Shown: in pieces, positions 8,179 to 18,931 of the stretch | How positions within the stretch are numbered: position 1 is the first letter of the stretch | Layout: every line of letters starts with the position of its first letter | Assembly: GCA_038496445.1 (NCBI GenBank) | Contig: JALMLS010000614.1 | Span: 1-23,819, forward strand | Length of the DNA: 23,819 bases | Direction: 5' to 3' | Source of the DNA: Trichosphaerium sp. ATCC 40318 | Lineage: Eukaryota; Discosea; Flabellinia; Trichosidae | Notes under the pieces: generated by a model | The model's input: the letters and a program-made list of their open reading frames with translations, nothing else | Database searches by the model: none | What the model was told of the DNA's origin: nothing | Translations under genes and position numbers: made by a program

Positions 8179-11117
8179 ATGGAAACGAGTGCAGGCATAA
8201 CAAAACAGAATACTCAGCTCGTAGCTAGATTAACTCTAAATCTTGTACAACAATTAGCAAATTCACCTCAAGACACAAATGGTTTATTCCAACGAGCGTT
8301 TAATAGCCTTGGCGCCAAAATACCAATCAACCAAAGTTTGACTGACAGAGCTACCCTTATAAACGTAATTAAAAAAGGCCGTACGTTATAAGTACCAAGT
8401 TAAAGCTAATTATTTTAAATAGTTGCAAAAAATCCCAACGATCGCGCGAGTGCCAAACGGTTTGATGAGTTGGTAACGAAATTGAGCCAGTGCAAGCCAA
8501 TAAAACGAAAATGGGCGGTGTTATACGTACTTCAGGCGTTACAGCGCAAACGCACCTCTAGTTCCGTCCCGTCATACGCACAGCCTTTAAAACCTATATC
8601 GGCTGTGAAACAGCCTAGAAAGTCATCTGGCAACCACTCTTCATTACGTGGGCGAAACTTACCAATACAGAGTACGCGCAATTGCTACTTGATACATAAA
8701 TAACGGATTATGAAAGTGATTGGATCTTTATCGGAGAGAGAAATTGTTCGTGATGTCCTATACGTACTACAGGGTGTAGACGGTCAATTACTACAGAAAA
8801 CCGCAAGCGGATACGCCTTTAACGCACAAGTAAGTGATAAAATACTGTTTGACACGCAAACAAACCATCCTGGTTTTTTGTTTGTTTGCCTTTGTCTTCA
8901 AACTCTTTATTCCAAATCGCTAAATCATTGGTTGGGTTGGGATGGACATCCCTCGATCGACACAAATACTGTTATCATGGTTTGGTGAGATGGGTGACAT
9001 GTATGTCAAGATTGCCAAATTGATTGAAGAAACACGAAAGACAAAAGGTGCTATCACTCGTGCATTTGGAGAAGGCCTTGGAAACGAGATACAGTCATAC
9101 TACCGATTACTTGCATCCCTAAGAAGCTCTTTGGATATGAAGGAGACCCTTACTCTTCGTAGACTGACTTCATGGGCCGCAGCACCGAAGGTACAAAATC
9201 GTTTGATGAAGTTTTTCTTTTGATGAAAACTTTCGGTTGGTATCCATGTCGGGGATCTCTTAAAGTTGTAAGTGCACGATTGACGTATTTTTAGCATCGT
9301 TTACATTGGCTTTGTCGTGTTGTATCCAGCTACACCTCTGGCACCCCAATTTTGGATGTTCTTTATCAGCATGCTCAACACGGAGACCCTATTGTTGTAG
9401 ATATTGCTAGAACTCTTAGTGAAGGTGTTTATAAACCTCTCATGGCTCATGTTCGTCGTTGGATCTTCCAAGGTGAACTTGACGATCCTCACTCTGAGTT
9501 TTTTGTTGAACTTCAAGAAATTACTGAATCTAATAATGTATGGGACGAGGCGTATACGCTTGAATCAGAACGTATACCGCCACTAATAACAAAGCGTTTG
9601 GCAAAGAATGTACGCCATTTCAAAGGAAATGCGAAGAAGAACATAGAGTTTTTTGTTTTCGAAAGTCATTTTTTTATTGACTTTTTTTTTTGTAGATCTA
9701 CGATATTGGTAAATCTATCCACTTTTTGAGAAGCTACTGCAATGACGGGGAGTGGATTGCTTATACGTTTGATAAGCTTAATAGATTGGCTGATAATGTT
9801 CATGTATCGGCACTTTCAAGGCTTGAAAATGTTTGTCAACGCGTTAGATCTGAGACAGATTCTCGGCTTTTATCGCTTATCCGAGATAAATATAACGTAC
9901 TGGAACACTCTAGGGCTATTAAAAGTTACATATTATTATGCCAAGGTGACTTTGTGCATACTTTAATACGTCTATTGAGGTAAGAAAGAGGAAAACATTT
10001 CTCTCGGATTTCTTTTTTTTTCTTACTTTTTGGTGTTTAGCCCAGAGCTAGCTGCTCCAGCATCTTCAATGTATCGCCATAACTTGCTTAACATTCTATC
10101 AAATGCTATGGACTCTAGTAACGCACAATATGAGAAGGAAGATATCCGCGCAAGGCTCGATGTCGCTCTATTCCCAGTAAGATTCCCTTCTTTTTTGAAA
10201 GCACTGAGTGTTCATAGGATCGAGGAGAAACCGGCTGGGATGTGTTCTCATTAGATTACCATTTCAGAGTACCTCTCAATGTAATATTTACAGCAGATTC
10301 TATGAGCAAGTAAGTTAGAAAAAAACAAGTAATTTTTTGAATTCGGAGCCTTTGTTTACGCGCGCTTAGATATCGAGAAATCTCTGCATTCCTGATCCAA
10401 ATAAAACGCGTTGAGTATGTTCTTTCAGGTCTTTGGCATAAACACATGGAAGTTCACAGACTCGTAAAACCCGTTTACGAAATAAGTACGTGCTCTGTTT
10501 TAATGCGTTTTTACGCCTTTACTCCACTATTGGATGGCGAACAAACACGTAAACGTCAACTGCAAAAAGGAAAAAAACAATTCTCTAACTTTGTCTCAGG
10601 AACACTTTTACACCACTGCAACGCATTGCGTAACGAGATGATACAGTTTGTGGTATCTCTACAATACTATGTCATGTTCCATGTTGTCGAGACGGAATGG
10701 CAGAACTACGTTGAGGCTTTAAACAAAGCTAAGCACTTGGATGACGTTATACAAGCACACGACACTTATCTACAAAATATTTATTTCGGAGTGCTGTATC
10801 ACACCTCTCCAACTATTCTTCAAGACAAAACACATGCCATCCGTAAAACGCTACTAGCTCTTATGGCTCTCATGATTAAATTCGAAAAATCCCAAAGCTC
10901 ACTTGTAGACGCTGCTGTTAAGGTGGCAAATGCTAGAATGTCAGAAGAGGAGGTAGACCCAGAACGAGACGAAACTGAAGCCGTGGACTGGCAATTTCAG
11001 GAGCACGTTGATGGCGTGTTCAAGGTGGAGTTCGCTAAGATTTACAACGAATATAAAACATTGCTTGGTGCATTGTATAACCAAAAACTCGCTTTTTTGT
11101 TGCCTAAGAATCAATAA
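8179..11117 (+). CDS. TUBGCP3: Gamma-tubulin complex component 3 (GCP3/Spc98)
   Basis: Ten exons, all in frame (766 aa): 8179-8380, 8423-8671, 8717-8829, 8945-9190, 9295-9609, 9696-9979, 10041-10176, 10218-10309, 10370-10485, 10570-11117. GCP family landmarks in order: REIVRDVLYVLQGVDG (about 158-173), IQSYYRLLASL, LTLRRLTSWAAAPK, YQHAQHGDP, RRWIFQGELDDPHSEFFV, IGKSIHFLR, ILLCQGDFVHTLIRLL, TGWDVFSLDYHF, LQYYVMFHVVE. The N-terminal extension with IKRKWAVLYVLQAL, and length, favour GCP3 over GCP2. The protein nucleates microtubules as part of the gamma-tubulin small complex at spindle poles or centrosomes. Intron 3 lacks an AG acceptor where homology demands it (8944/8945). Intron 9 (10486-10569) is 84 nt, in frame and stop-free, but its removal fits family length better. 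AATAAA overlaps the stop. Confidence 0.97.
8830..8944 (+). other. GCP3 intron 3 with apparent non-AG (GT...TG) acceptor
   Basis: The donor GTAAGT at 8830 follows FNAQ. The conserved stretch DIPRSTQILLSWFGEM must resume at 8945 in a different frame. There is no AG between about 8835 and 8984, so the boundary reads GATG|GAC. The next AG (about 8986) would delete the conserved PRSTQILLSWF segment. Confidence 0.55.
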
Positions 11118-11458
11118 AACGACGAACCTGCGTATGACCAGTTTGTTGAGTGGTTTTTTTTTTTTGCCGCGGCGGAAAAAAGACTGAGTGAACCCTGTTT
11201 AGGCTCGATCGCTGCGCGCGTACTGAGTGGTGTTTTCAGACCGATTCTTAGGCTTTGTGGGCAGAAAGCTGAATAATTTGTCTTGGAGGAAATTTTTCTG
11301 TCATTTAAACTAATAGCGTAGTGGCAATAATGAATATATTACGACAGGAGTGCGAATTGCCCACCAAGTGAATAGTTACGAAACTGAATAGCATATTACG
11401 CCAATATGCTTATGAACACCCTTGTTTGACATCTCTGAGTTTAGCTGGCGAGATCTGA
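11118..11458. other. Convergent 3' region between GCP3 and QCR6
   Basis: 341 bp between two facing stop codons. It contains a T-run and a locally GC-rich patch (11165-11225); no gene or RNA is recognised. Confidence 0.5.
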
Positions 11459-11873
11459 TTAGTTCGAGTTTCTTGCCTTTAATTCGTTGTCTGCGAGCTC
11501 TTTGAAAAGCGTTTTTACAGCCTGTATTCAGTATTACTAACGAGAGGTTAAATACTCAAATACGTACGTGTTTATCAACGCAGTGATGCCAATCGTAAAA
11601 TTGGTAGCGACAATGTGCTTCCGGTGTATTGTTTGCCTTCATAGCTGGAATCCTTCCCAAGCAATCTTGGTAAATGTTGAACCATTTCATGCAGCTTGGT
11701 CTAGCCAAAGCTCTGTGCTAATGTAATACTTAGCTTTGGTATGCGCCTAAAAAACAATTGTTTCATACTTTAGAGAAAACTTCGCATTGGTAGTCCTTGT
11801 ATTCTTCCCATTGTGGGTGTCCAGCGTAGTATTCTTCGTCGGTGTGATTAGAGAGTGTTGGGTTAAGAGCCAT
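11459..11873 (-). CDS. QCR6: Mitochondrial cytochrome b-c1 complex subunit 6 (hinge protein, QCR6/UQCRH)
   Basis: Three small exons, 11873-11769, 11717-11568 and 11521-11459, join in frame to a 105-aa protein; introns are 51 and 46 nt (donors GTATGA, GTACGT). Two CX9C motifs, CMKWFNIYQDC (44-54) and CRYQFYDWHHC (71-81), precede VDKHAVKTLFKEL. That arrangement matches the UCR hinge family, whose plant members have a Cys-bracketed YFDYW-type segment followed by VDK..A..LF..L. The hinge subunit sits in the intermembrane space on complex III and helps cytochrome c1 interact with cytochrome c. The usual long acidic N-terminus is reduced to scattered acidic residues (HTDEEYYAG). The ATG at 11873 is the first in frame. 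It is divergent from DCN1, with only 140 bp between starts, implying a shared promoter. Confidence 0.92.
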
Positions 11874-12013
11874 TGTGTTGTTCTCAAAGAAGCTTACGAC
11901 CTTTTTTTTTCGGTGAGACTGTTTGACCACTCTCGACCTCTCCGCGCTTCTGTTTTTGTCCGTTACCAATACGCTCGAACGGATTCATTAGGCTGCAGCG
12001 TGACTAACTAACC
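11874..12013. promoter_or_regulatory. Compact bidirectional promoter (QCR6 / DCN1)
   Basis: Only 140 bp separate the two diverging start codons, so both promoters and 5' leaders must lie here or overlap the genes. No TCACGTGA site is present. Confidence 0.55.
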
Positions 12014-13545
12014 ATGTCGCAAAGAGTACGCGATAAAGTGTTAACTTATATACTTTGAGTTGATAAAATACTTGTAGAGTCGCCTCACTAAAAAGCAGAA
12101 GGACTCAGTACGCAAATAATGGCAATTAATTTTGCTCTTAACAACTCATCGTAGGTGCGAAACTTTCGCGCTTTCACCAGTGCAAGGTACTACGAGTGTT
12201 GAATTGATTTGTCAGATATTGGTGTTTTGTTTAATATTTTACAAACACAAAAAAACCCTAAGCGATTAGCTGCTAACAGCTGTTTTCAGCGAAAAAGTTG
12301 CCATAGAGGTTCTCAACAGGCACAAGTGGAACATTGAGGTTTGAAAAAATAAGAATCTTTGGCTATCTTGCCTCTTATTTACGCCTGATAGGTTGCCGTT
12401 GACGACTACTTCGCAAATCCTCCATCCATAGTAATAGATGATGATGAGCCTGAAATAAGCGACAGCAAAATACAAAAACTTTGGAAAAAGTATTGCACTG
12501 AAGAAGAAGGTGAAGAATATATAGGAGAGGAAGAAATGGAGAAGTTTTTCCAAGACATTAACGTACGTTCTTGCTATCTTTGTTTTTTTGCTTCTAGTTT
12601 CGCCCAAAACCCAGATAAAGGAACTGTTTCAATAAGATCTGCTTTTTTGGCTTGTTTTTTGCGTCCTCGATGTCTTATTTTTGTTTAGGTTGATCCTGCT
12701 GAGATTACTTCTTTGATTTTGGCTTGGTTGTTTGATGCAAAGACTCTTGGAGAGTTTTCAAAGGAAGAGTTTGTAGAAGGTTTGAAAAGCCTTAGGTATG
12801 TTGTTTGCATTATCTCTTGCTCTCTTTACGCGAAGATATGTGTTGTTACGACATTACAACGCTGTGAAAAAAAATACTTTGATTTTTTTGGTTTTTTGTG
12901 ACAGTTTCTTGTTTCTCATTTTAAATTATCGTATTGTGTGCGCGTAGCATGTGCATATACTAACGTTAATTATTAGATGTGAAAGCATCGCAGACTTGAA
13001 GAAAAAGTCAAAAAACTTAAAACAGGAAATTAACAACGCCAAGTCCTTTAAAGAGTTTTACACTTTCGTTTTCACATTCGCTAAGAGCGACGATGCACGC
13101 GTCCTTGGTACCAGGAGTTTTTTTTGTACTTTTTACAAATATTGAATCTAACCCATTACCATAGACATGGATATGGCTATTTTCCTTTGGGGTCTCTGCT
13201 TGTCAAATAGTTTTAAGTTCTTACCGGATTGGGTTGAATTTCTAAAGGTACACAACGCAGCATTTTACAAAATCTTTTTTTTTTTTCTTATTCAGATATT
13301 AATGGTTTATAGGCAAAGCACAACAACCCAATTAGCAAAGATACATGGAACCTCTTGTTGGAGTTCTCCAAATCTGTCAATGACAATATGAAGAACTACG
13401 ACGCTGAAGGCGCGTGGCCTGTTCTTATTGATGAATTTGTTGGTACGTTTTAAAAGCAAGTTTAGACATGTCGACAACTTTTTTCACCACAATCAATTTT
13501 AACCGATTTTGTTTTTTAGAATGGTACCTTGAAACAAAACAATAA
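12014..13545 (+). CDS. DCN1: DCN1-like cullin neddylation E3 (DCUN1D)
   Basis: Ten exons in frame (256 aa, close to the 259 aa of human DCUN1D1): 12014-12025, 12078-12107, 12155-12186, 12290-12338, 12392-12562, 12689-12795, 12977-13107, 13165-13247, 13313-13442, 13520-13545. The N-terminal UBA-like part reads [20 protein letters not shown] then [11 protein letters not shown]. The PONY domain follows: [56 protein letters not shown], and the C-terminal [17 protein letters not shown] that contacts cullin. DCN1 helps transfer NEDD8 from the E2 to cullins, activating cullin-RING ubiquitin ligases. The first coding exon is just 12 nt and the next three are 30, 32 and 49 nt. Intron 4 has a rare GTTTGA donor. 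Confidence 0.97.
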
Positions 13546-13935
13546 AGCCATAAAGAACCTATAGGTACTTTCTTGACTCGCGTTACGTGTATTTAAAAAT
13601 AGTGCCTACACGTAATGTGATGAATACATTTGTACACGTGATTTAATGGGATAAATAAATCTACTTTCTGCGCTAGCTAGGTCCTTTTTTTGATGTTCAA
13701 TTAAATCCTGACGAGGGCTACTTGTGAGATGAGACTACGTTACTTTTTGATTTGCTATTTTATTTTGGTGGGTCTTCATTTTCCATGATAGTTAGCTACA
13801 TCTAGTAAGTTTGTTTTTTGTTGTAGTTATGTCGTTTATTGCCAACACTATATATTTAATCGTTTGCTAAGTTTGATAAGTTTTGTTGAATTTTTACCAA
13901 AATTACAGCCGGCGTTACCTACAAAAGCATCTCTT
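13546..13935. other. Intergenic region between DCN1 and the GABA-B-like receptor
   Basis: 390 bp holding the DCN1 3' region (AATAAA at the stop) and presumably the receptor promoter. A CACGTG core lies at 13635-13640. No gene is seen. Confidence 0.5.
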
Positions 13936-16900
13936 ATGGCCAACACCATATTTAGGCCAAGAACATGCGTTTACGAGATAGTTTTATTAACTACTGTTCT
14001 CATGGTAACCGTATGCGCTCAGAAAGCAACAGAAAACACTATTTATCTATCGGGGTCTTTTGCTTTACACTCTTCTCTTGGGCCTAACATACTTGTTGAT
14101 TTCGAGAGCGCAATAAAAGCTGGGATGGACTACTTCGTCCATTGGATTAATGGGCCAGAGCGTCAGGGTATAACAGTACAGGGTGTGAATTATACAATCG
14201 ATGTAGATGTTATCAATTCAGAATTTAACGAATCAACAAAACAGGCCCACTACCATCAATTCTGCCAACAAGCGAAGAGTGGCACTATTAAAAGATTCTT
14301 AGTAGCTCCAGTACGCTCAAGTTGGGCAGAAGGCGTTACAGCTGCTATAAATGATTCAGGCACGTATAAACGATAAAAAGATAGTAAAAAGGCGGTACAT
14401 TGAAGTGTTTCATTTTCGTCATTTTGCAACTACTCAAAAACCCCGAAAAGGGAATGCTAGTTTAAAATAATCTTTATCACCTCCAAACGTATTATTTCGC
14501 ATATATTTTATGTACTAGCGAATTTTAAATGCGGTTCACAAATTATGTAAACAAAAAAAACCGTCGTACGCTTTCTATCGCTTTCTTATGCTCGAAAACC
14601 GCGATATAGATGGTTTTCGAAATTGAAGCGAACACTTGCTTATTTTATATTCTGTAGATTGCCCGCAATTGAATCCTGGTGCTACTATTCCTTCTGTATG
14701 GATTGATAAAGATGTGGTGCCTATTGGATTAGCTCCAAAGCAGTACGAATGCCTTTTTAGTGTTTTTTTTGAACAATTCGTATTTGTATTTTAATGCCTT
14801 CTGTTAAGCTTATTCGATGCTGCAATACCTTTATTGCGTATAAAGGAAGCTCGCACTGCGGTGTTAATGTGTGATATGGCACCTCTGGATATTTCTAGAT
14901 GCGAAGTACGTTTTTTTTTTCCTTTTTTGGACGATGGTATTGTTTTGGCTCACTAATGATGTTCTAGGGCCTAATACAAACTCTAAAGAATACCCAAACG
15001 AGAGTTCTTGATGTTATACCACTGGAAACGCGTACAGGATTCGACGCAGCTGTTCCAAATGCAAATTGGACAGCAGCTACTGATTTTGTTGCCATTGTAC
15101 GTCGGCTTGTTTTTGCTTTTTTTTCAGAGTTTCTCATTTTTTGTTTAACCATGAGACTAGAATTACCCAAATGTTGATGCAGTTATGATAATACATTCTA
15201 GTGGTGGTAATTTTATTATTCAACGCATGCGTCAGATTGCTTGGACACCAAAAATCGTGATGTTAAGCGTTCTTGATCCTTCAATCGGAAATCTCGATCC
15301 AACTCTTTTCAACCTCGTTACTGGCATGATAGGGGTACATAAATGAGTTTTTGTATCCTTTGCTTATGATATCTAGCTATCTGATAATAGTTATGGCAAA
15401 GGAGAGTTTTATGAGCATGATATTGAATATTTGAGACAAGACTTTAAGAATGTGACAGGCCAAGAGTTGGGTTATTTTTCGTTGAATGGATTCATAGCTT
15501 CTTTGCTCATCGTGCAAGCGATTGAGGTACGTATTTTTTCAGAGGACAGGCCATCGATAGCATTCACAAAGCAAGACTAAACTTGTTTATTTAAAAAACG
15601 TGACAAGATAGTCACTTGAAGATTGTTTTTCGTTCTTAGTTTTTTCTGATTGTCTAAAACGTTTTGTTAGAGAACACAATCACTTAACGCAAAAGAAGTG
15701 TTCCAGAGATTACTTCGTCAGGAAGTTCGAACCTGCAATGGCGTTTATAGTTGGGATGTAGGTAAGAGAAGATCATAGTTTTTGAAACAAAACAGCTTTT
15801 TTTTTCTTATTGTTTGCTCTACAGATCACAGTCAGCGATTACCTCCATACTTTGTCCAAGTACAAAACTCAACAGTATCACCTACCAAACATGTATATGG
15901 TGTACTAGGACCTGCAGGAGCATCTAATGCTGAGATTGTTTATCCATATCTGGAATGGGAAAAGCGTGTTGTTCACATTGACTTTGGTGAGATAAAATAG
16001 CTGTTCATTATTTAAACTTATGTTTTGTGTTAGGATCTACAGATGAAATCATAGTTGTTGTACTGACTACACTAAGTCTTATACTTTGCTTTGGATTTGC
16101 AATATTTATTGGAATAATGAGAGCCAGTAAGGTGAGTAGTATTCAGTGATATGAGCGTTCATCTGACAAATTTTTTTTTTAATAGGTTGCAAAGTATTCC
16201 TCGCCATTGTTCATGTTGTTGATTGCTTTGGGCGGTGTACTACTTTGTGCTACAAATTTGACATGGTTACCGACCCAATGGGAAACTGCAACTTGTCATA
16301 TGGCAGTGTGGGTGTTCAATATCGGGTTTACATTACTCTATGGGTACAAATCATTAGCATTTTATTGGTGTATTTAACTTTCTTGTAGTGCACTATTTGC
16401 CAAGAGTATTCGCGTTTTAATGATTATCCGTGCCTCTGAGAAGCTAAAACGTGTTGTTGTCAAAGATACACACTTGCTATTAGTAATGTCGATTCTACTT
16501 GGCGTTGACATCGTATCCTTTTGCTGCAGCTTGTTTTAATATTTTGACGTAATATTTAACATGTCAATTGCGCTTAACTTTCAAGATAATACTGATACTG
16601 TATTCATTGATTGTATGTCCTACAGGGGCTATTGAATACCCAGATCCTTATGACTTATCAAAAGCGTACAAAGGGTGCCAATACAAACGTGGAAACACAG
16701 CATTCATACTCGCAACAGCATCCTACAAAGTACGACAACAATTTTTTTAGAAACATACTTTTAACGTTCTTGTCTTTGTCTTATATGTAGTGTCTTATGA
16801 CTTGCTTAGTTTCTTCTTCTTTTATTCGGTAGTATAACGGCATGGAAAGTAAGGAAAGTACCTTTCCGTGTACTTGATGAGAGCAGAGTTATTGCATTTG

Positions 16901-17567
16901 CAATATACAATGTTGTATTCTTTGGATCTATTGGTTTCATTGTTAGTTACTCTTTCAGCTCTGCAACTTCTGAAAAAGCTCGTCAAAGTCTTTTCATCAT
17001 AAGGTCTATACTTGTTCTATTTCCTACAGGTAAGCCGAATACAAAGCGCTCGTTTAAATGCACAAAAAAGCTGCGCGGGTTTCGAGGGTTTTTGACTTTT
17101 TGTTGTTTAACTCTTGTATAGTGCTCACTATTGTCGCGTTATGGACTGAGAAAGCACTCCTCATGCGCCGTGTTAATAAGATTGAAAATTCAGAAACAAG
17201 CAGTGTTCATTATGGGAAGGACATTGTTCCTGATATTCAACTTACACCAAGTAAGTGCTTCTTTTTGTCTTAAAATGAAACCACTTACTTCAAAAAACTG
17301 AATCTTAAGCACACCTTTTCACACGTGCCTGAGTAACTTGAACAGATACATGTTCTATTTATTGGTTGATATCATAAGCGAATACTCACATATCTTTTTG
17401 AACTAGGAACTGCTCGTCACGATACATCAAGAACGTCTCATAGTCAAATTCAAAAAGGAGAAAAGAAAGATACAGATGAATTAGAAAAAGCTAAGACCAG
17501 GATACAAGAATTAGAAGGTATTGTAAATAGATTGAAAGCTCAGATAGAGAGTGAAGATTCTTCGTAA
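13936..17567 (+). CDS. GABA-B-like class C G-protein-coupled receptor
   Basis: Fifteen exons, all in frame (792 aa): 13936-14363, 14629-14742, 14809-14905, 14968-15096, 15161-15334, 15377-15526, 15671-15761, 15825-15986, 16034-16131, 16186-16343, 16389-16512, 16586-16729, 16810-17029, 17122-17250, 17407-17567. A signal peptide (EIVLLTTVLMVTVCAQ) leads a type I periplasmic-binding-protein ectodomain of about 420 residues (VDAVMIIHSSGGNFIIQRM, ELGYFSLNGFIASLLIVQAI). The seven-helix part begins near residue 450, with class C/GABA-B landmarks SSPLFMLLIALGGVLL, VWVFNIGFTLLYGALFAKSI, LKRVVVKDTHLL, PFRVLDESRVIAFAIYNVV. The tail contains a heptad coiled coil, LEKAKTRIQELEGIVNRLKA, as in metazoan GABA-B subunits, where it drives dimerisation. 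The ligand is unknown. The start is the first in-frame ATG. Confidence 0.95.
16513..16585 (+). other. Candidate U12-type (minor spliceosome) intron in the receptor gene
   Basis: The 73-nt intron begins GTATCCTTT, an exact match to the U12 donor consensus. It ends GCGCTTAACTTTCAAG, with a CTTAAC core fitting the U12 branch site close to the acceptor. Both flanking exons are secure from the transmembrane sequence. Confidence 0.5.
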
Positions 17568-17913
17568 ATCACGTGACATGCGAATAATATTGTAAAAAGA
17601 ACTACACCAAAGTCAGCCGAACTGAGCTCTCCAATGTACATTAAATGTATTGACTATAAACTTGGTCTATTTAAGTGAGTGTCCAAAACCAAATACATGA
17701 CTTGCTAGCATCACAATCATAAACAGACGATTTTCCTTATTTGTTGTTTCCAAAAAAAAATTTTAATTCGTAAGTGAGGCTATCTTATCAAACACTTCTT
17801 TTCGTCATAAAATAAAAACGTCTTCAGGATCAACGTTAAGCTCAAAGGAATCAAACTTGGAAGCTTTTTATTTATCGGTACAATTACTTTGAGGGATAAG
17901 ACTTTTAATGTTG
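17568..17913. other. Convergent 3' region between the receptor and the 17914-18411 gene
   Basis: 346 bp between facing stop codons. A TCACGTGA palindrome lies at 17569-17576, right after the receptor stop. No gene is recognised. Confidence 0.5.
17569..17576. promoter_or_regulatory. TCACGTGA palindrome just after the receptor stop
   Basis: Perfect copy of the recurring motif, but in a 3' position between convergent genes, so a promoter role is unlikely here. Confidence 0.25.
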
Positions 17914-18411
17914 TTATTGACCTATCAAATCGCGTATTGCATTGTTGAGTTGGTCGTCAGAGGCACTAACTACATATAAGAAATTGTAAACTGTGAGTAA
18001 GAACCTACCTTGTTGACAGCATACTCTTCTCTTCCAACATAAAAACACCGCTGATATACTAAGAACCAGCGCAACAATGCACATAACAAGGATGCCTATC
18101 CATGCTTTTGTTTCATCTAACAAATCGTTAGTATTCTTGGTTACACGTATGGCTAGCAAGGTGGTATTGTAAAAATATCACGTGGTTGACTACGTACTTG
18201 ATAAACTCTTTGCTGCACAACAACATTCGACTGTATGCGTAGAAGGCTTTGTAGCCGGTATGCACGAGAATCGAAGCGTATTCTCTTCGCCTCCACAAGA
18301 TATGTTACATTCTGCTTCACATGCTTTACAGTCTGTACATGTGAGTGTACTATTTGCTGTAACAATGAACAACGCTAGAAGCGATAAAGAGTTAAAGTGG
18401 TGTGCAATCAT
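17914..18411 (-). CDS. Small Cys-rich type I membrane protein, unrecognised
   Basis: Exons 18411-18198, 18152-18009 and 17969-17914 join in frame (137 aa); introns are 45 and 39 nt, the latter the shortest in the window. A signal peptide (SLSLLALFIVTANS) is followed by a short ectodomain rich in Cys (LTCTDCKACEAECNISCGG, then VECCCA), then a single membrane helix (AWIGILVMCIVALVLSISAV) ending in the basic stop-transfer CWKRRVCCQQ and a short acidic tail. The architecture suggests a cell-surface or endomembrane protein with a disulfide-stabilised head, possibly palmitoylated next to the membrane (the CC pair). No family is recognised. It is tail-to-tail with the GABA-B-like receptor. Confidence 0.75.
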
Positions 18412-18546
18412 TTTTAATGATAAGATAACGTTAACGTACTGAGCATTACCACAAAGTCAATGGTTCAGTATTTTCTCACACAATAATTCATGTAGTTACT
18501 TGACTCGTCTTACGTGGTAACAGGAGGCGCTACAGGTACGTTACCG

Positions 18547-18931
18547 ATGTTACTGCTTGAAATAGAGGAGATTACAAGTACTCAACATCAGGAAAGCGCT
18601 TCTCGAGCAAGAAACGTGCTTCTAACAGTTTCAGGGAACAACGAGAATAGTGTACCAACGCAAAACGTTGAAAACACTTTATGTCCAAAAAAATGGTGGT
18701 GGCAGGTATTGGTTGGTTTTTGTATGTTTGAAAGGTTTTCTGTCGTGATTGTTTTATGATGTCGAAGCTTATGAAACTGGAACGGTGAGATATTCAAGGA
18801 ATTCTGTAATTTACCGGATATTTTAGTTTGAGAAATGCTAGCGTCAAATTTTCAGTCAATTGTCAAATGAGATTTTTCATGTGTCTTCCGTCTATCGAAT
18901 CAAAGAGTGCCTTTTACATTTTGAGTTTTAA
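18547..18931 (+). CDS. Tentative small three-exon gene, unrecognised
   Basis: A possible model joins 18547-18705, 18768-18784 and 18856-18931 (83 aa) with phase-consistent GT...AG introns. It starts MLLLEIEEITSTQHQESASR and includes CPKKWWWQ. A different continuation from 18705 through an acceptor near 18996 and another at 19069 is also open. No homology, signal peptide or domain supports either, so this may be chance. Confidence 0.22.

Noticed and set aside
15722-15736. GAAGTTCGAACCTGC resembling a tRNA T-arm
   Set aside because: It lies inside a secure coding exon of the receptor and no cloverleaf can be built around it.
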